Source: JAVEWJ01 sp034004605 (GTDB taxonomy: Bacteria; Patescibacteriota; Gracilibacteria; UBA1369; LOWO2-01-FULL-3). Taken from it: a stretch of 64,000 bases of DNA. The stretch spans positions 1-64,000 of the forward strand of contig JAVEWJ010000002.1 of the NCBI GenBank assembly GCA_034004605.1, read 5' to 3'. A program made the position numbers and the translations under genes. Below the pieces are notes generated by a model, which had not been told where the DNA came from, searched no databases, and worked only from the letters and a program-made list of their open reading frames with translations. Numbering within the stretch: position 1 is the stretch's first letter; each line of letters starts with the position of its first letter. Shown here in pieces: positions 47,349 to 55,456 of this stretch.

Positions 47349-47487
47349 TTTTTGGGTGAGTTATTGTTTACACCACATAATTTATCATTGCGCAAAATTT
47401 TAATCAATTTTAAAAAATCTTTTTTGGAGTATTGCTTTTCAATTAATTTTTAGTTTTATTATTTCTAAATATATTTAATTTTTATTT

Positions 47488-48234
47488 ATGCTTGAAACTC
47501 ATCTCTGCGAAATAGGGCTTAATAAAAACGAGGCAAAGGTCTATTTGGAGCTACTCAAGATCGGTTCCCAGCCTGCTTCTGTTGTTTCAAAAAGGATTGG
47601 CTTTAATCGTTCCTCTCTTTACAGCGTTTTTGAATCTTTGATGTCTAAGGGGCTGGTTTCTTTTATAGATAAAGAAAAAGTGAGACTTTTTACCGCTAAT
47701 GATCCCAGTTCTCTTGTGGCTTTTATTGATAAAGAATGTAGTAGATATGAGTATTTTAAAAATCAGGCGCTTTCTTTGATACCAAAAATAAGAGGTATTT
47801 GCGGTTGCGTTACTTCCGAAAAGCCTAAATTTCAAGTTTTTGACGGATTCGATTCTCTTAAAATCAATTTTGAAAAAATTTCCAGGGATAGCTCTTCCCT
47901 TACAGTATATTTCCCTTCAGAAAGCGAAACTCATTTGTTTTCTTTGTTTTTGTCTATATTGAAAAATTTCAAATTGAAACTTAAATTTATTTTACCCAGC
48001 AAATTTGTTCCCCACGTTAAGGCTTTGAGAATTCCTTGTGAAACTTCCTTTGTGGACTTGAATTCTTTGGATTTTGGAATTAATCATCTTATAGCATTGT
48101 TTGATGAAAAACTTTGTTTTTTGAGTTTTGAAAAAAATTACGAATCTCTTTTATTGATTGAGGAAAAAGGGTATCATGGTGTTCTTAAAGCGCTAATAAA
48201 TTCGAATTATTTAAACTCACTTAAGAAAGTATGA
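47488..48234 (+). CDS. TrmB-type winged-helix regulator
   Basis: 248 residues. N-terminal HTH: LCEIGLNKNEAKVYLELLKIG followed by ASVVSKRIGFNRSSLYSVFESLMSKGLV (about residues 6-58), the TrmB pattern. The C-terminal part may bind a ligand; it lacks a recognised sugar site. Its four last bases overlap the RluD-family gene. The target operon is not visible. Confidence 0.75.
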   Translation: MLETHLCEIGLNKNEAKVYLELLKIGSQPASVVSKRIGFNRSSLYSVFESLMSKGLVSFIDKEKVRLFTANDPSSLVAFIDKECSRYEYFKNQALSLIPKIRGICGCVTSEKPKFQVFDGFDSLKINFEKISRDSSSLTVYFPSESETHLFSLFLSILKNFKLKLKFILPSKFVPHVKALRIPCETSFVDLNSLDFGINHLIALFDEKLCFLSFEKNYESLLLIEEKGYHGVLKALINSNYLNSLKKV

Positions 48235-49175
48235 TTATAAAAGGCGATAAAATTGAAAGCTTTGAAGGTAAAAGGTTGGATAAAGCCTTGATTGAGCTTT
48301 ATCCAGATTTTAGTCGTTCACAAATTCAAGGTTTTTTGAAAAAATCATTTGTAAAAGTTAACGGAAAAATTGAAAAGGCCTCTTATTTATTGAAATATTC
48401 AGATGTTTTGGATGTTTCCGAATTTGTCCATGAAAACACTGAAATTAAGAAACAAGACTTAAAACTTGAAATTTTATATGAAGACGATGAAAAACTTGTT
48501 GTTTATAAACCTTCGGGAGTCCTTACACATTTGGATAAAAATTATCGAGAAAATACACTTGTAAACGGCCTTTTGGATAAGATTCATGTTGAAGACTTTG
48601 AAGACAAAAATCGTCCCGGTATTGTCCATAGGCTTGATAAAGAGACTTCAGGATTGGTTCTTGTTTGTAAAACAGTCACTTGCAGAGATTTTTATTTAAA
48701 TGAATTTAAAAACAGAAAAGTCGAGAAAAAATATTATGCTATTGTTTTTGGTCATTTGAAGCATAAAATGGGCATTATTGACTCACCAATTATTCGGGAT
48801 ATTAAAAGTAGAAAAAAAATGTCAATTTCTACAGAAAAAAAGGCCAAGCCTTCAATCACACATTTTAAAGTTTTAAATGAATATCAGTTTGGAAAATTTA
48901 AATTTTCATTACTAGATTTGGATTTAAAAACGGGTCGAACTCACCAGATTCGTGTCCATCTTTCAGCCATTTCCCATCCTGTTGTAGGTGACTTTTTGTA
49001 TGGTAGCAAAAAGGAAAACGATTTAATAAAAAGCATTTCAAAAAGAATGTATTTGGATTCTTATAGACTTTGTTTTAATGATTCTCTTTCAAAGAAAAAG
49101 CTTTGTTTTGAGAAATCTTTGAATAATGATTTTGAGGCCTTTTTGTCAAAACTCGAGGTTTGTGGTATAATTTAG
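48231..49175 (+). CDS. RluD-family 23S rRNA pseudouridine synthase
   Basis: 314 residues. N-terminal S4 domain (FEGKRLDKALIELYPDFSRSQ) and the catalytic Asp in IVHRLDKETSGLVLV, with KTGRTHQIRVHL and GDFLYG. It converts uridines in 23S rRNA or tRNA. Whether it is RluD, RluC or RluA-type cannot be said from sequence by eye. It is coupled to the TrmB-like gene by a four-base overlap. Confidence 0.92.
   Translation: MIIKGDKIESFEGKRLDKALIELYPDFSRSQIQGFLKKSFVKVNGKIEKASYLLKYSDVLDVSEFVHENTEIKKQDLKLEILYEDDEKLVVYKPSGVLTHLDKNYRENTLVNGLLDKIHVEDFEDKNRPGIVHRLDKETSGLVLVCKTVTCRDFYLNEFKNRKVEKKYYAIVFGHLKHKMGIIDSPIIRDIKSRKKMSISTEKKAKPSITHFKVLNEYQFGKFKFSLLDLDLKTGRTHQIRVHLSAISHPVVGDFLYGSKKENDLIKSISKRMYLDSYRLCFNDSLSKKKLCFEKSLNNDFEAFLSKLEVCGII
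49143..49171 (+). promoter_or_regulatory. promoter of the 51-residue basic protein
   Basis: TTGTCA (49143-49148) and TATAAT (49166-49171), spacing 17, inside the end of the pseudouridine synthase gene. Start near 49178, leader about 22 bases. Confidence 0.6.
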
Positions 49176-49199
49176 TTTGAAATATTAATAAAAACAAAA

Positions 49200-49355
49200 A
49201 TGGATAATTTTAAAAAGCCTCAAAGACAAAAACTTCTTGTTAATCCGGCTAATAGGAAAGCCACTAAAAACGCAAGAAAGGAATCATTGATTCTTGATTC
49301 TGTTAAAATGAAAAAGTCCCTTTCGGGACTTAGAAAATCCGGTAAGGCTAAGTAA
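49200..49355 (+). CDS. 51-residue basic protein, unknown function
   Basis: Frame from ATG 49200 to TAA 49353-49355, 51 residues, starting MDNFKKPQRQKLLVNPANRK, with about a third Lys/Arg. No membrane segment or zinc site. It has its own well-formed promoter, and its stop abuts the convergent rplU stop. The charge suggests RNA or DNA binding, perhaps at the ribosome. No match to a known small ribosomal protein. Confidence 0.6.
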   Translation: MDNFKKPQRQKLLVNPANRKATKNARKESLILDSVKMKKSLSGLRKSGKAK

Positions 49356-49664
49356 TTATTTGATTTCTGTTACTTCAACCATTGTGTAATGTTGTTTGTG
49401 TCCGAGATGTCTTATATATCTCTTTTTTGGCTTCATTTTGATTGTGTTTACCTTTTCTCCTCTTGTTTGGCCGATCACTTTTAATGTTACGCTTGAGCCA
49501 TTTAGATATGGTCTTCCGATTTTTGCATCGTTGTTTTCTTCGATCATAAGTACTTTTTCAACTTTCAACTCTTCATTTTCAGGGAGATCCAATTTTTCCA
49601 CTTCAAATTTTAGTCCTTTTTCCACTTTGTATTGTTTTCCTCCGATTTCAATTATTGCGAACAT
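49356..49664 (-). CDS. rplU: 50S ribosomal protein L21
   Basis: 102 residues. Start MFAIIEIGGKQYKVEKGLKFEV and end KRYIRHLGHKQHYTMVEVTEI are diagnostic. The usual partner rpmA (L27) does not follow; the next bases on this strand are occupied by a convergent gene. A separate promoter lies upstream, although pth and obgE are on the same strand. Confidence 0.96.
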   Translation of the reverse strand: MFAIIEIGGKQYKVEKGLKFEVEKLDLPENEELKVEKVLMIEENNDAKIGRPYLNGSSVTLKVIGQTRGEKVNTIKMKPKKRYIRHLGHKQHYTMVEVTEIK

Positions 49665-49691
49665 ATTTGTGATTTAAAATTTTGTGAACTT

Positions 49692-49720
49692 AATCTACAA
49701 AAAAGGCTTTGTTTGGTCAA
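49692..49720 (-). promoter_or_regulatory. promoter of rplU
   Basis: On the minus strand TTGACC (complement of 49715-49720) and TAGATT (complement of 49692-49697), spacing 17. Confidence 0.6.
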
Positions 49721-49727
49721 GGCGATT

Positions 49728-50294
49728 TTAATTACCGCTAAAGTTTTTTGTAAATTCTATAATTTTCTCTAAAACCTCTTCGAAGGCTTTTTCAAGCCCT
49801 GTTATCTCGCTTTTGTCAAATTTTGATAAGACATAGACGCTTAAATCGAATTTTGTTTTCATTTCAGGTGTTCTATTTTCAATGCCTATCTTGATTCTTT
49901 TGATATTATCGGTTCCAAGCTCTTTTATAAGCGATTTAACGCCATTGTGAGTGCCTGCGCTTCCTTTTTCTCTAATTCTTATTTCTCCGAAAGGTAGGTC
50001 TATGTCGTCAAAAATTACGATTAAGTCTTTTAACGGAACTTTGTAGTAGTCCATCACTTTTGTTGCACATTCCCCGGATAAATTCATAAATGTTGTCGGT
50101 TTTACCAACAATGTTTTTTCTCCGTTTATCAAAATTTCTTTAATTATCGCTTTTAATTTGGAGTTTTCCTTCCATTTTTCGTCATTATTCGGATCGAATT
50201 CTTTAGATAGTCTATCTAAAGCTAGAAAGCCAATATTGTGGCGAGTGTTTTCGTACTTATCCCCTACATTACCAAGGCCAAGTATTATTTTCAT
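49728..50294 (-). CDS. pth: peptidyl-tRNA hydrolase
   Basis: 188 residues. LGNVGDKYENTRHNIGFLALD (catalytic His in TRHN), KPTTFMNLSGE and IFDDIDLPFGEIRIREKGSAGTHNGVKS are family motifs. It recycles peptidyl-tRNA. Overlaps obgE by four bases. Confidence 0.96.
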   Translation of the reverse strand: MKIILGLGNVGDKYENTRHNIGFLALDRLSKEFDPNNDEKWKENSKLKAIIKEILINGEKTLLVKPTTFMNLSGECATKVMDYYKVPLKDLIVIFDDIDLPFGEIRIREKGSAGTHNGVKSLIKELGTDNIKRIKIGIENRTPEMKTKFDLSVYVLSKFDKSEITGLEKAFEEVLEKIIEFTKNFSGN

Positions 50295-51583
50295 TTTCTG
50301 TACGGTATTTTTATGTTGTTTATTTTGTAGAAATCCCCAAATTTGGCTTTTTTCTTTTCTACTAATTTTTTAAGTCCTGATTTTTCGATAAAACTGTAAA
50401 ACCTTTCAAGGCCTAAGAAATCGCTTGTATCGTTCATTTGTACAAATTTCTCTATTTTCTCGCCCGATATTCGAAATGTTTTTACTCCGTCTTTGTTTAT
50501 TACTTTTTCCAAAGTAAATATGGATTTTTCTAAATGTGGTCGAAGAATTGGCAATTCTTCCGCTTTTTCTTCTGTTTTTTCTTCTTTTATGAGCTTGGCA
50601 ATTTTAAATGCCAATTCTTTTATGTTTTTTCTTGTTAGTGCGGATATTTCGACAATTTCTATTTTTTTAACTGTTTTTTTCAATTGTTTTATTTTGGATT
50701 TAAGGCTTTCTTCATCCAAAAGGTCTATTTTATTTACAACAATAAGTTGTTCTTTTTTAACCAATTTTTTATCGAATTCCTTGAGTTCTTTTGTTATCGT
50801 TTTGTAATCTTTTGACAGATCTTCTGAGGAGGCGTCCAAAATGTGAATAAGTGTTTTTGTTCTCGCGATGTGTTTTAAAAACTTTATTCCAAGGCCTTTG
50901 CCTTCTGAGGCACCTTCTATAAGACCTGGAATGTCGGCTACGAGGAAATTTTCTTTTTCACTACCGCCAAAGGTTTTCATGTTTACTAGTCCAAGATTTG
51001 GACTTAGTGTTGTGAAATGATATTCTGCGATGCGTGGCTTTGCATTGCTAATTACGGAAATTAATGTGGATTTTCCGGCTGAAGGTAGACCTATAAGACC
51101 TATGTCTGCAACCATTCGAAGTTCCATAATAATTTCTTTCAATTCACCTGGTTCTCCTTTTTCCGCGAATTTAGGTACTTGGTTTGTGGAGCTTTTAAAA
51201 TGTACATTTCCGCGTCCTCCTCTACCACCTTTGCAAACGATGTAGGTATCGTTTTCTTTGTTTAAGTCTTTGTATATTGTCTTTTTGTCTTTACTATAAA
51301 TGATTGTGCCGAGTGGCACTTCAATAATTAAGTTTTCTCCATTTTTTCCGAACATGTTCTTTTTTAAGCCGTTTCCACCGCTTTTAGCTTCAAAATTTTT
51401 CTTGTGTGCCAAATGATTCAAAGTGTTTAGGTTTGAATTTACTTTTAAAATTATATCGCCGCCTTTTCCGCCATCTCCCCCGTCCGGTCCGCCGAGTGGT
51501 ACGAATTTTTCTCTTCTAAAACTTTTAGAACCGTCTCCTCCGTTTCCGGCTTTGACTGTAATGTGTGTTTCGTCTATGAACAT
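50291..51583 (-). CDS. obgE: GTPase Obg/CgtA
   Basis: 430 residues. Glycine-rich Obg fold (GGDGSKSFRREKFVPLGGPDGG), G domain with G1 GLPSAGKST, G3 DIPGL, G4 NKID, and a C-terminal OCT domain (about 345-430). A ribosome-assembly GTPase. First gene of the obgE-pth unit. Confidence 0.96.
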   Translation of the reverse strand: MFIDETHITVKAGNGGDGSKSFRREKFVPLGGPDGGDGGKGGDIILKVNSNLNTLNHLAHKKNFEAKSGGNGLKKNMFGKNGENLIIEVPLGTIIYSKDKKTIYKDLNKENDTYIVCKGGRGGRGNVHFKSSTNQVPKFAEKGEPGELKEIIMELRMVADIGLIGLPSAGKSTLISVISNAKPRIAEYHFTTLSPNLGLVNMKTFGGSEKENFLVADIPGLIEGASEGKGLGIKFLKHIARTKTLIHILDASSEDLSKDYKTITKELKEFDKKLVKKEQLIVVNKIDLLDEESLKSKIKQLKKTVKKIEIVEISALTRKNIKELAFKIAKLIKEEKTEEKAEELPILRPHLEKSIFTLEKVINKDGVKTFRISGEKIEKFVQMNDTSDFLGLERFYSFIEKSGLKKLVEKKKAKFGDFYKINNIKIPYRK

Positions 51584-51604
51584 TTTTTAATTTAATTAAG
51601 CCAT

Positions 51605-51634
51605 ATTCTACACATATATAAGTTCTCTTTTCAA
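51605..51634 (-). promoter_or_regulatory. promoter of obgE-pth
   Basis: On the minus strand TTGAAA (complement of 51629-51634) and TAGAAT (complement of 51605-51610), spacing 18. Confidence 0.55.
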
Positions 51635-51678
51635 CTTAATTTTTTTTTGATAAGTTTATTTTTGTAAAAACTTGATTT

Positions 51679-51765
51679 GCCTGGATGGCGGAACTGGTAG
51701 ACGCACGAGACTCAAAATCTCGTGTCCGCAAGGGCGTGAGGGTTCAAGTCCCTCTCCAGGCACCA
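51679..51765 (+). tRNA. tRNA-Leu (anticodon CAA)
   Basis: 87 bases with encoded CCA. Acceptor GCCTGGA/TCCAGGC, anticodon stem CGAGA/TCTCG with loop CTCAAAA (anticodon CAA), long variable arm, T-arm GAGGGTTCAAGTCCCTC. Divergent from obgE. Confidence 0.95.
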
Positions 51766-51821
51766 GTGATGTGTACCCCAAAATGTGGAGATGTTTTTAT
51801 TGTTGCTCTAGTGATTACTAT

Positions 51822-52769
51822 TTATATAAACAACTTTTTTGAGAATTTTTTTATGAAAATCATGAAAATAAACAGAAAAATCAGAGAACTTAGATATTCA
51901 TGAAAGAGGTTTATTGCTAGTTCTTCTGAGATGTATGCACCTGTGTAAATCAATACGATTATTCTTGCGATATTTAAAATGTATAATGAGATAATCCCTA
52001 GTAGAAATATCGAGATTGCGTTTTTTTTGTTTATTCTTTTTTCTTTTTTTAGGAATATCAAAGTTGCTAAGTATAAAATGGTGAATGCAATTATTGATTG
52101 TATTCCGGAACAAGCGGGGCCCACTCCTACATTGAAATCTTTTAAGTTAACCAATAGTCCTGTTTCTTCTTGCATTTCAGTGATTATTGTTTTTCCGATT
52201 GTGAGATTTGTAATAAAGTTTATCCCCCATTTAATAGGAGTGAAAATTATTGTCCACAAATTTTTGAAAATAAGTGGGGCAGAGAAAAAAGCCATTATTA
52301 GGAGTAGTAATTTTAGACTTTCCTCCTGCATATATTTAAAAATGAAATTTATGTTAAATATTGATAAAGCCAATGAAATTGACGCTATCGAGAAAATTAA
52401 GTAGTTTGCTACAATAGGTGTGATATTTAAATTGTCAGATAGTATTGTGAATGGTGTCGAATAAAGGACAATTGATAAGATTAAAAAACCTATTGTTTGA
52501 GAGAGTTTGTTTTTATAAGCGTATGATTTTTCGATTTTTTCTTTTTGTGAAATAACAAAAATTATTAAAATAAAGAAAAATAGATATTTATAAAATCCTC
52601 CATTTGTTGAATAAAATGGTTGACCGATTGCGACTTTGTAGTATGGGTAGAAGGTCGAAACAAGGGATAATAAAAATATGTATATTAAAAAACGAAATGT
52701 AAATCCCTTAAGTCCTTCGTTTTTGCGATTTTTTAAGTTTTTAATTTCTTCCAACAAATTATTAAACAT
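51822..52769 (-). CDS. exosortase/archaeosortase-family transpeptidase homologue
   Basis: 315 residues, about eight membrane helices. The family's three catalytic residues are in order and in the right context: Cys220 in GVGPACSGIQSI, Arg269 in ILNIARIIVL and His290 in NLFHEYLSS. Exosortases cut and transfer proteins bearing a C-terminal PEP-CTERM-like or related tail to an envelope anchor. It has its own promoter and no cotranscribed gene. No protein in the window carries an obvious matching C-terminal tail, so substrates must lie elsewhere. Subfamily not assigned. Confidence 0.85.
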   Translation of the reverse strand: MFNNLLEEIKNLKNRKNEGLKGFTFRFLIYIFLLSLVSTFYPYYKVAIGQPFYSTNGGFYKYLFFFILIIFVISQKEKIEKSYAYKNKLSQTIGFLILSIVLYSTPFTILSDNLNITPIVANYLIFSIASISLALSIFNINFIFKYMQEESLKLLLLIMAFFSAPLIFKNLWTIIFTPIKWGINFITNLTIGKTIITEMQEETGLLVNLKDFNVGVGPACSGIQSIIAFTILYLATLIFLKKEKRINKKNAISIFLLGIISLYILNIARIIVLIYTGAYISEELAINLFHEYLSSLIFLFIFMIFIKKFSKKLFI

Positions 52770-52792
52770 TTTTTTGCTTTTATTTTGACAAT

Positions 52793-52821
52793 ATTATAAC
52801 ATTTTTTCGTTTTTTAAACAA
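52793..52821 (-). promoter_or_regulatory. promoter of the exosortase gene
   Basis: On the minus strand TTGTTT (complement of 52816-52821) and TATAAT (complement of 52793-52798), spacing 17. The -35 box is only four bases from the start codon of the divergent DedA gene. Confidence 0.6.
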
Positions 52822-52825
52822 AGTT

Positions 52826-53443
52826 ATGAATGAATTAATTACGTTTTTGCTTTCTATAACTCAAGGTCTTGGCTATTTGGGTGTTTTTATTTTAATGGCT
52901 GTTGAAAGTTCTTTTATTCCTTTTCCTTCGGAAATTGTTGTTCCTCCGGCTGGATATTTAGCCGCTACGGGGTCTATGAATTTATTTTTGGTGATTTTTT
53001 CGGGTGTGACAGGTAGTTTATTTGGTGCTTTAATCAATTATTATTTGGCTTTTTTCCTGGGAAGAAAATTTGCTTATTCTTTTGCAAAATTAAAAATTGC
53101 AAAATATTTAATGATTTCAGAAGAAAATTTACTTAAATCCGAAAATTTGATTAGAAAATACGGTTCTTCGTCTACTTTTTTCGGGAGGCTTCTACCTGCT
53201 GTTAGACAACTTATTTCTATTCCGGCTGGTTTTTCAAAAATGAATCTTTTTTGTTTTCTTTTTTTTACTTGTCTGGGAGCGACTCTTTGGGTTACGGTAT
53301 TGGCTTTGCTTGGATATTTTTTCGGCCAAAACCAAGAATTACTTCATAAGTATTACTCTGAATTTACCTATGCTTTTATTTTTATCGTAATGGGAATCCT
53401 AATATTGTATTTGGTAAAACGAAAATTTTCAAAAAGATCTTGA
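52826..53443 (+). CDS. DedA-family membrane protein
   Basis: 205 residues with five or six helices. ESSFIPFPSEIVVPPAGYLAA and FFGRLLPAVRQLISIPAGFSKM are DedA/SNARE-associated motifs. Members flip polyprenyl-phosphate or phospholipids, which would suit the glycosyltransferases in this window. Its 3' end overlaps uvrC's by 15 bases. Confidence 0.9.
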   Translation: MNELITFLLSITQGLGYLGVFILMAVESSFIPFPSEIVVPPAGYLAATGSMNLFLVIFSGVTGSLFGALINYYLAFFLGRKFAYSFAKLKIAKYLMISEENLLKSENLIRKYGSSSTFFGRLLPAVRQLISIPAGFSKMNLFCFLFFTCLGATLWVTVLALLGYFFGQNQELLHKYYSEFTYAFIFIVMGILILYLVKRKFSKRS

Positions 53444-55444
53444 GTTTTTTTGAAAGGTAATAGCAAATCTATGTGCTTCGTCACGAATTCTTTGGATGAG
53501 TTTTAGTTCTTTTGAGTTTTTTCTTAAGATTATTGGAATATTTTTTTCAGGTAAAAATATTTCTTCGAATTTTTTCGCAAGTGAAATCATAGGAATTTTT
53601 AGGTTGAATTCGTTTATGGCTTTCAATGCGGATTTGAGCTGTCCTTTTCCGCCGTCGATTATTATTAAGTCGGGTTTTTTGTTGAAGGATTGGTCTTTTT
53701 TGTGTTTTGAAACATAAAAGCAAAGGTTGTTTTTTTGACTTGGGTCTTTTATTTCTTCAAATCCTTGAGTAAAAAGCCATTCTTTTTCTTTGGGTGGCGC
53801 ATTGAAATATATTTTTGAAATTTTTTCTTTTTTTGCTAATTCCAAGAGAATACATTTTAGTGATTTTTTTATTTTTTCCGATGTTTGAAATTTTAAAATT
53901 AAATTTTTTGGTTTAGGTTTGTCAAACGTCATTTCAATTTTTTTTGTGGCAATTTCAAGAATATATTTATTGTCTTTTTTGATTTTTTTGAGTTTAAAGG
54001 GGGTATTGTTTAGGTATGCAAGGCGTCTTTTTAAAATTTCTTCCATTGATTTAAAGTCATCAATTTTGCCGTTTAATGATTTTAGTTTGAATTTTCTATA
54101 ATCTTTCGATTTTGGGGCACCGTTTTCAAAAACCACCATTGATGCCACTGTATTTGTCCCTCCGAAATGGGAAATGTCGTAGCATTCGATACGTTTGGCG
54201 TCTTCTTTTAATTCTAGGGCTTTGCTTAGTATCTTTAATGTCTTTGAATTTTCGTTGTTTTCCTCCTTCCAACTTGGTCGGTTTCTGTCTGCATAAATTT
54301 TGGCATTGTTTAAAGACATTTCCAAAAGTTTAATTTTTTCTCCAATTTTGGGAATTAAAAATTCGGGGTTTATTTGGAGTTCTATATTTAAGTATTGCCT
54401 TATTTCTTCAAGATTTTCAGTGTTGTGAGGGAGGAGTATTTCTTTCGGAATATCATTTGTTTGGGTGTAATAATCTTTTAAAAAAGTTTCGAGCACTTCG
54501 CTTGAAGAAGTGTTGTTTTCCTCAAGTTTTGCTTCATAAATAAAATTTTCTTGCCCTGTGAGGTTGCCGTTTCTTGTTTGAAACAAGTTAAAGTAGGCTT
54601 TTTGGTCGTTTATTAGATAATTTATTATATCGGTGTCTTTTCTGTCGGGGGATGATATTTTTTGTCTTTCCGAAATGTTTTCAAGTTGTCTTAATTTGTC
54701 TCTTATTTTAGCAGCTTTTTCAAATTGTTTGTTTGCCGCGTAGTTTGTCATGTTCTTTTTTAGTTCCAACATCAAAAAGTCACTTTTTCCTTCCAAAAAA
54801 AGAACTACATTTTGTATCATTTCCATATATTTTTCTTTTCCTATCATTCCAATGCAAGGACCTGAGCATTTTTTAATGTGGTAATCCAAACAGGGATATT
54901 TTATGATTTTATTGCTTACCTCTACCAAGTGAGGCGGTATTTCATTTTCTTTTAGGAGTTTTATATTTAATCCGCAATGTCTGTATGGAAATAAACTTTT
55001 TAAGATTTTTAGGGTGTCTTTTACCTTTTGTGTCGATGTTTTCGGGCCTATATATTTTGCGTTGTCTTTTTCCGGTTTCCTTACTATTTCGATTCTAGGA
55101 AAATCTTCTTTTGTAATTTTTATATATACGAAAGACTTGTCGTCTTTCATTATAACATTGTATTTCGGTTTAAGCTGTTTCAGTAAATTGTGCTCTAAGA
55201 TTATGGCTTCAAGATCACTGTCTACAGTAATGAATTCTATGTTTTCTACTTTTTCAAGTAAGACTTTCGTTCTTGAAGAATGTGAGTAATTTTTTTGAAA
55301 ATAACTTTTTACTCGATTTTTTAAATTTTTGGCTTTTCCAAGATAAATTACCCTATTTTCTTCGTCGATCATTTTGTAAATTCCGGGTAAATTCGGGATT
55401 TTTTTTAGGGTGTCTTTCAATTTTTTTGCTTTGTCTATCGACAT
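53429..55444 (-). CDS. uvrC: excinuclease subunit UvrC with inserted domain, lacking the HhH end
   Basis: 671 residues. GIY-YIG nuclease domain (21-36, GIYKMIDEENRVIYLG), four-cysteine segment (157-197), UVR UvrB-binding motif (about 234-257), and RNase H-like nuclease with Asp423 (CYDISH), Asp597 (IIDGGKGQ) and DEAHRF at 655-660. Two oddities. First, about 110 extra residues (478-590) split the RNase H domain; part of them (ILLELAKKEKISKIYF, then WLFTQGFEEI) looks like the C-terminal half of a GNAT acetyltransferase. Second, it stops right after DEAHRF and has no C-terminal (HhH)2 DNA-binding domain. The frame is intact. It performs both incisions in nucleotide excision repair. Confidence 0.93.
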   Translation of the reverse strand: MSIDKAKKLKDTLKKIPNLPGIYKMIDEENRVIYLGKAKNLKNRVKSYFQKNYSHSSRTKVLLEKVENIEFITVDSDLEAIILEHNLLKQLKPKYNVIMKDDKSFVYIKITKEDFPRIEIVRKPEKDNAKYIGPKTSTQKVKDTLKILKSLFPYRHCGLNIKLLKENEIPPHLVEVSNKIIKYPCLDYHIKKCSGPCIGMIGKEKYMEMIQNVVLFLEGKSDFLMLELKKNMTNYAANKQFEKAAKIRDKLRQLENISERQKISSPDRKDTDIINYLINDQKAYFNLFQTRNGNLTGQENFIYEAKLEENNTSSSEVLETFLKDYYTQTNDIPKEILLPHNTENLEEIRQYLNIELQINPEFLIPKIGEKIKLLEMSLNNAKIYADRNRPSWKEENNENSKTLKILSKALELKEDAKRIECYDISHFGGTNTVASMVVFENGAPKSKDYRKFKLKSLNGKIDDFKSMEEILKRRLAYLNNTPFKLKKIKKDNKYILEIATKKIEMTFDKPKPKNLILKFQTSEKIKKSLKCILLELAKKEKISKIYFNAPPKEKEWLFTQGFEEIKDPSQKNNLCFYVSKHKKDQSFNKKPDLIIIDGGKGQLKSALKAINEFNLKIPMISLAKKFEEIFLPEKNIPIILRKNSKELKLIQRIRDEAHRFAITFQKNSRSF

Positions 55445-55456
55445 TGTTTATCATTA

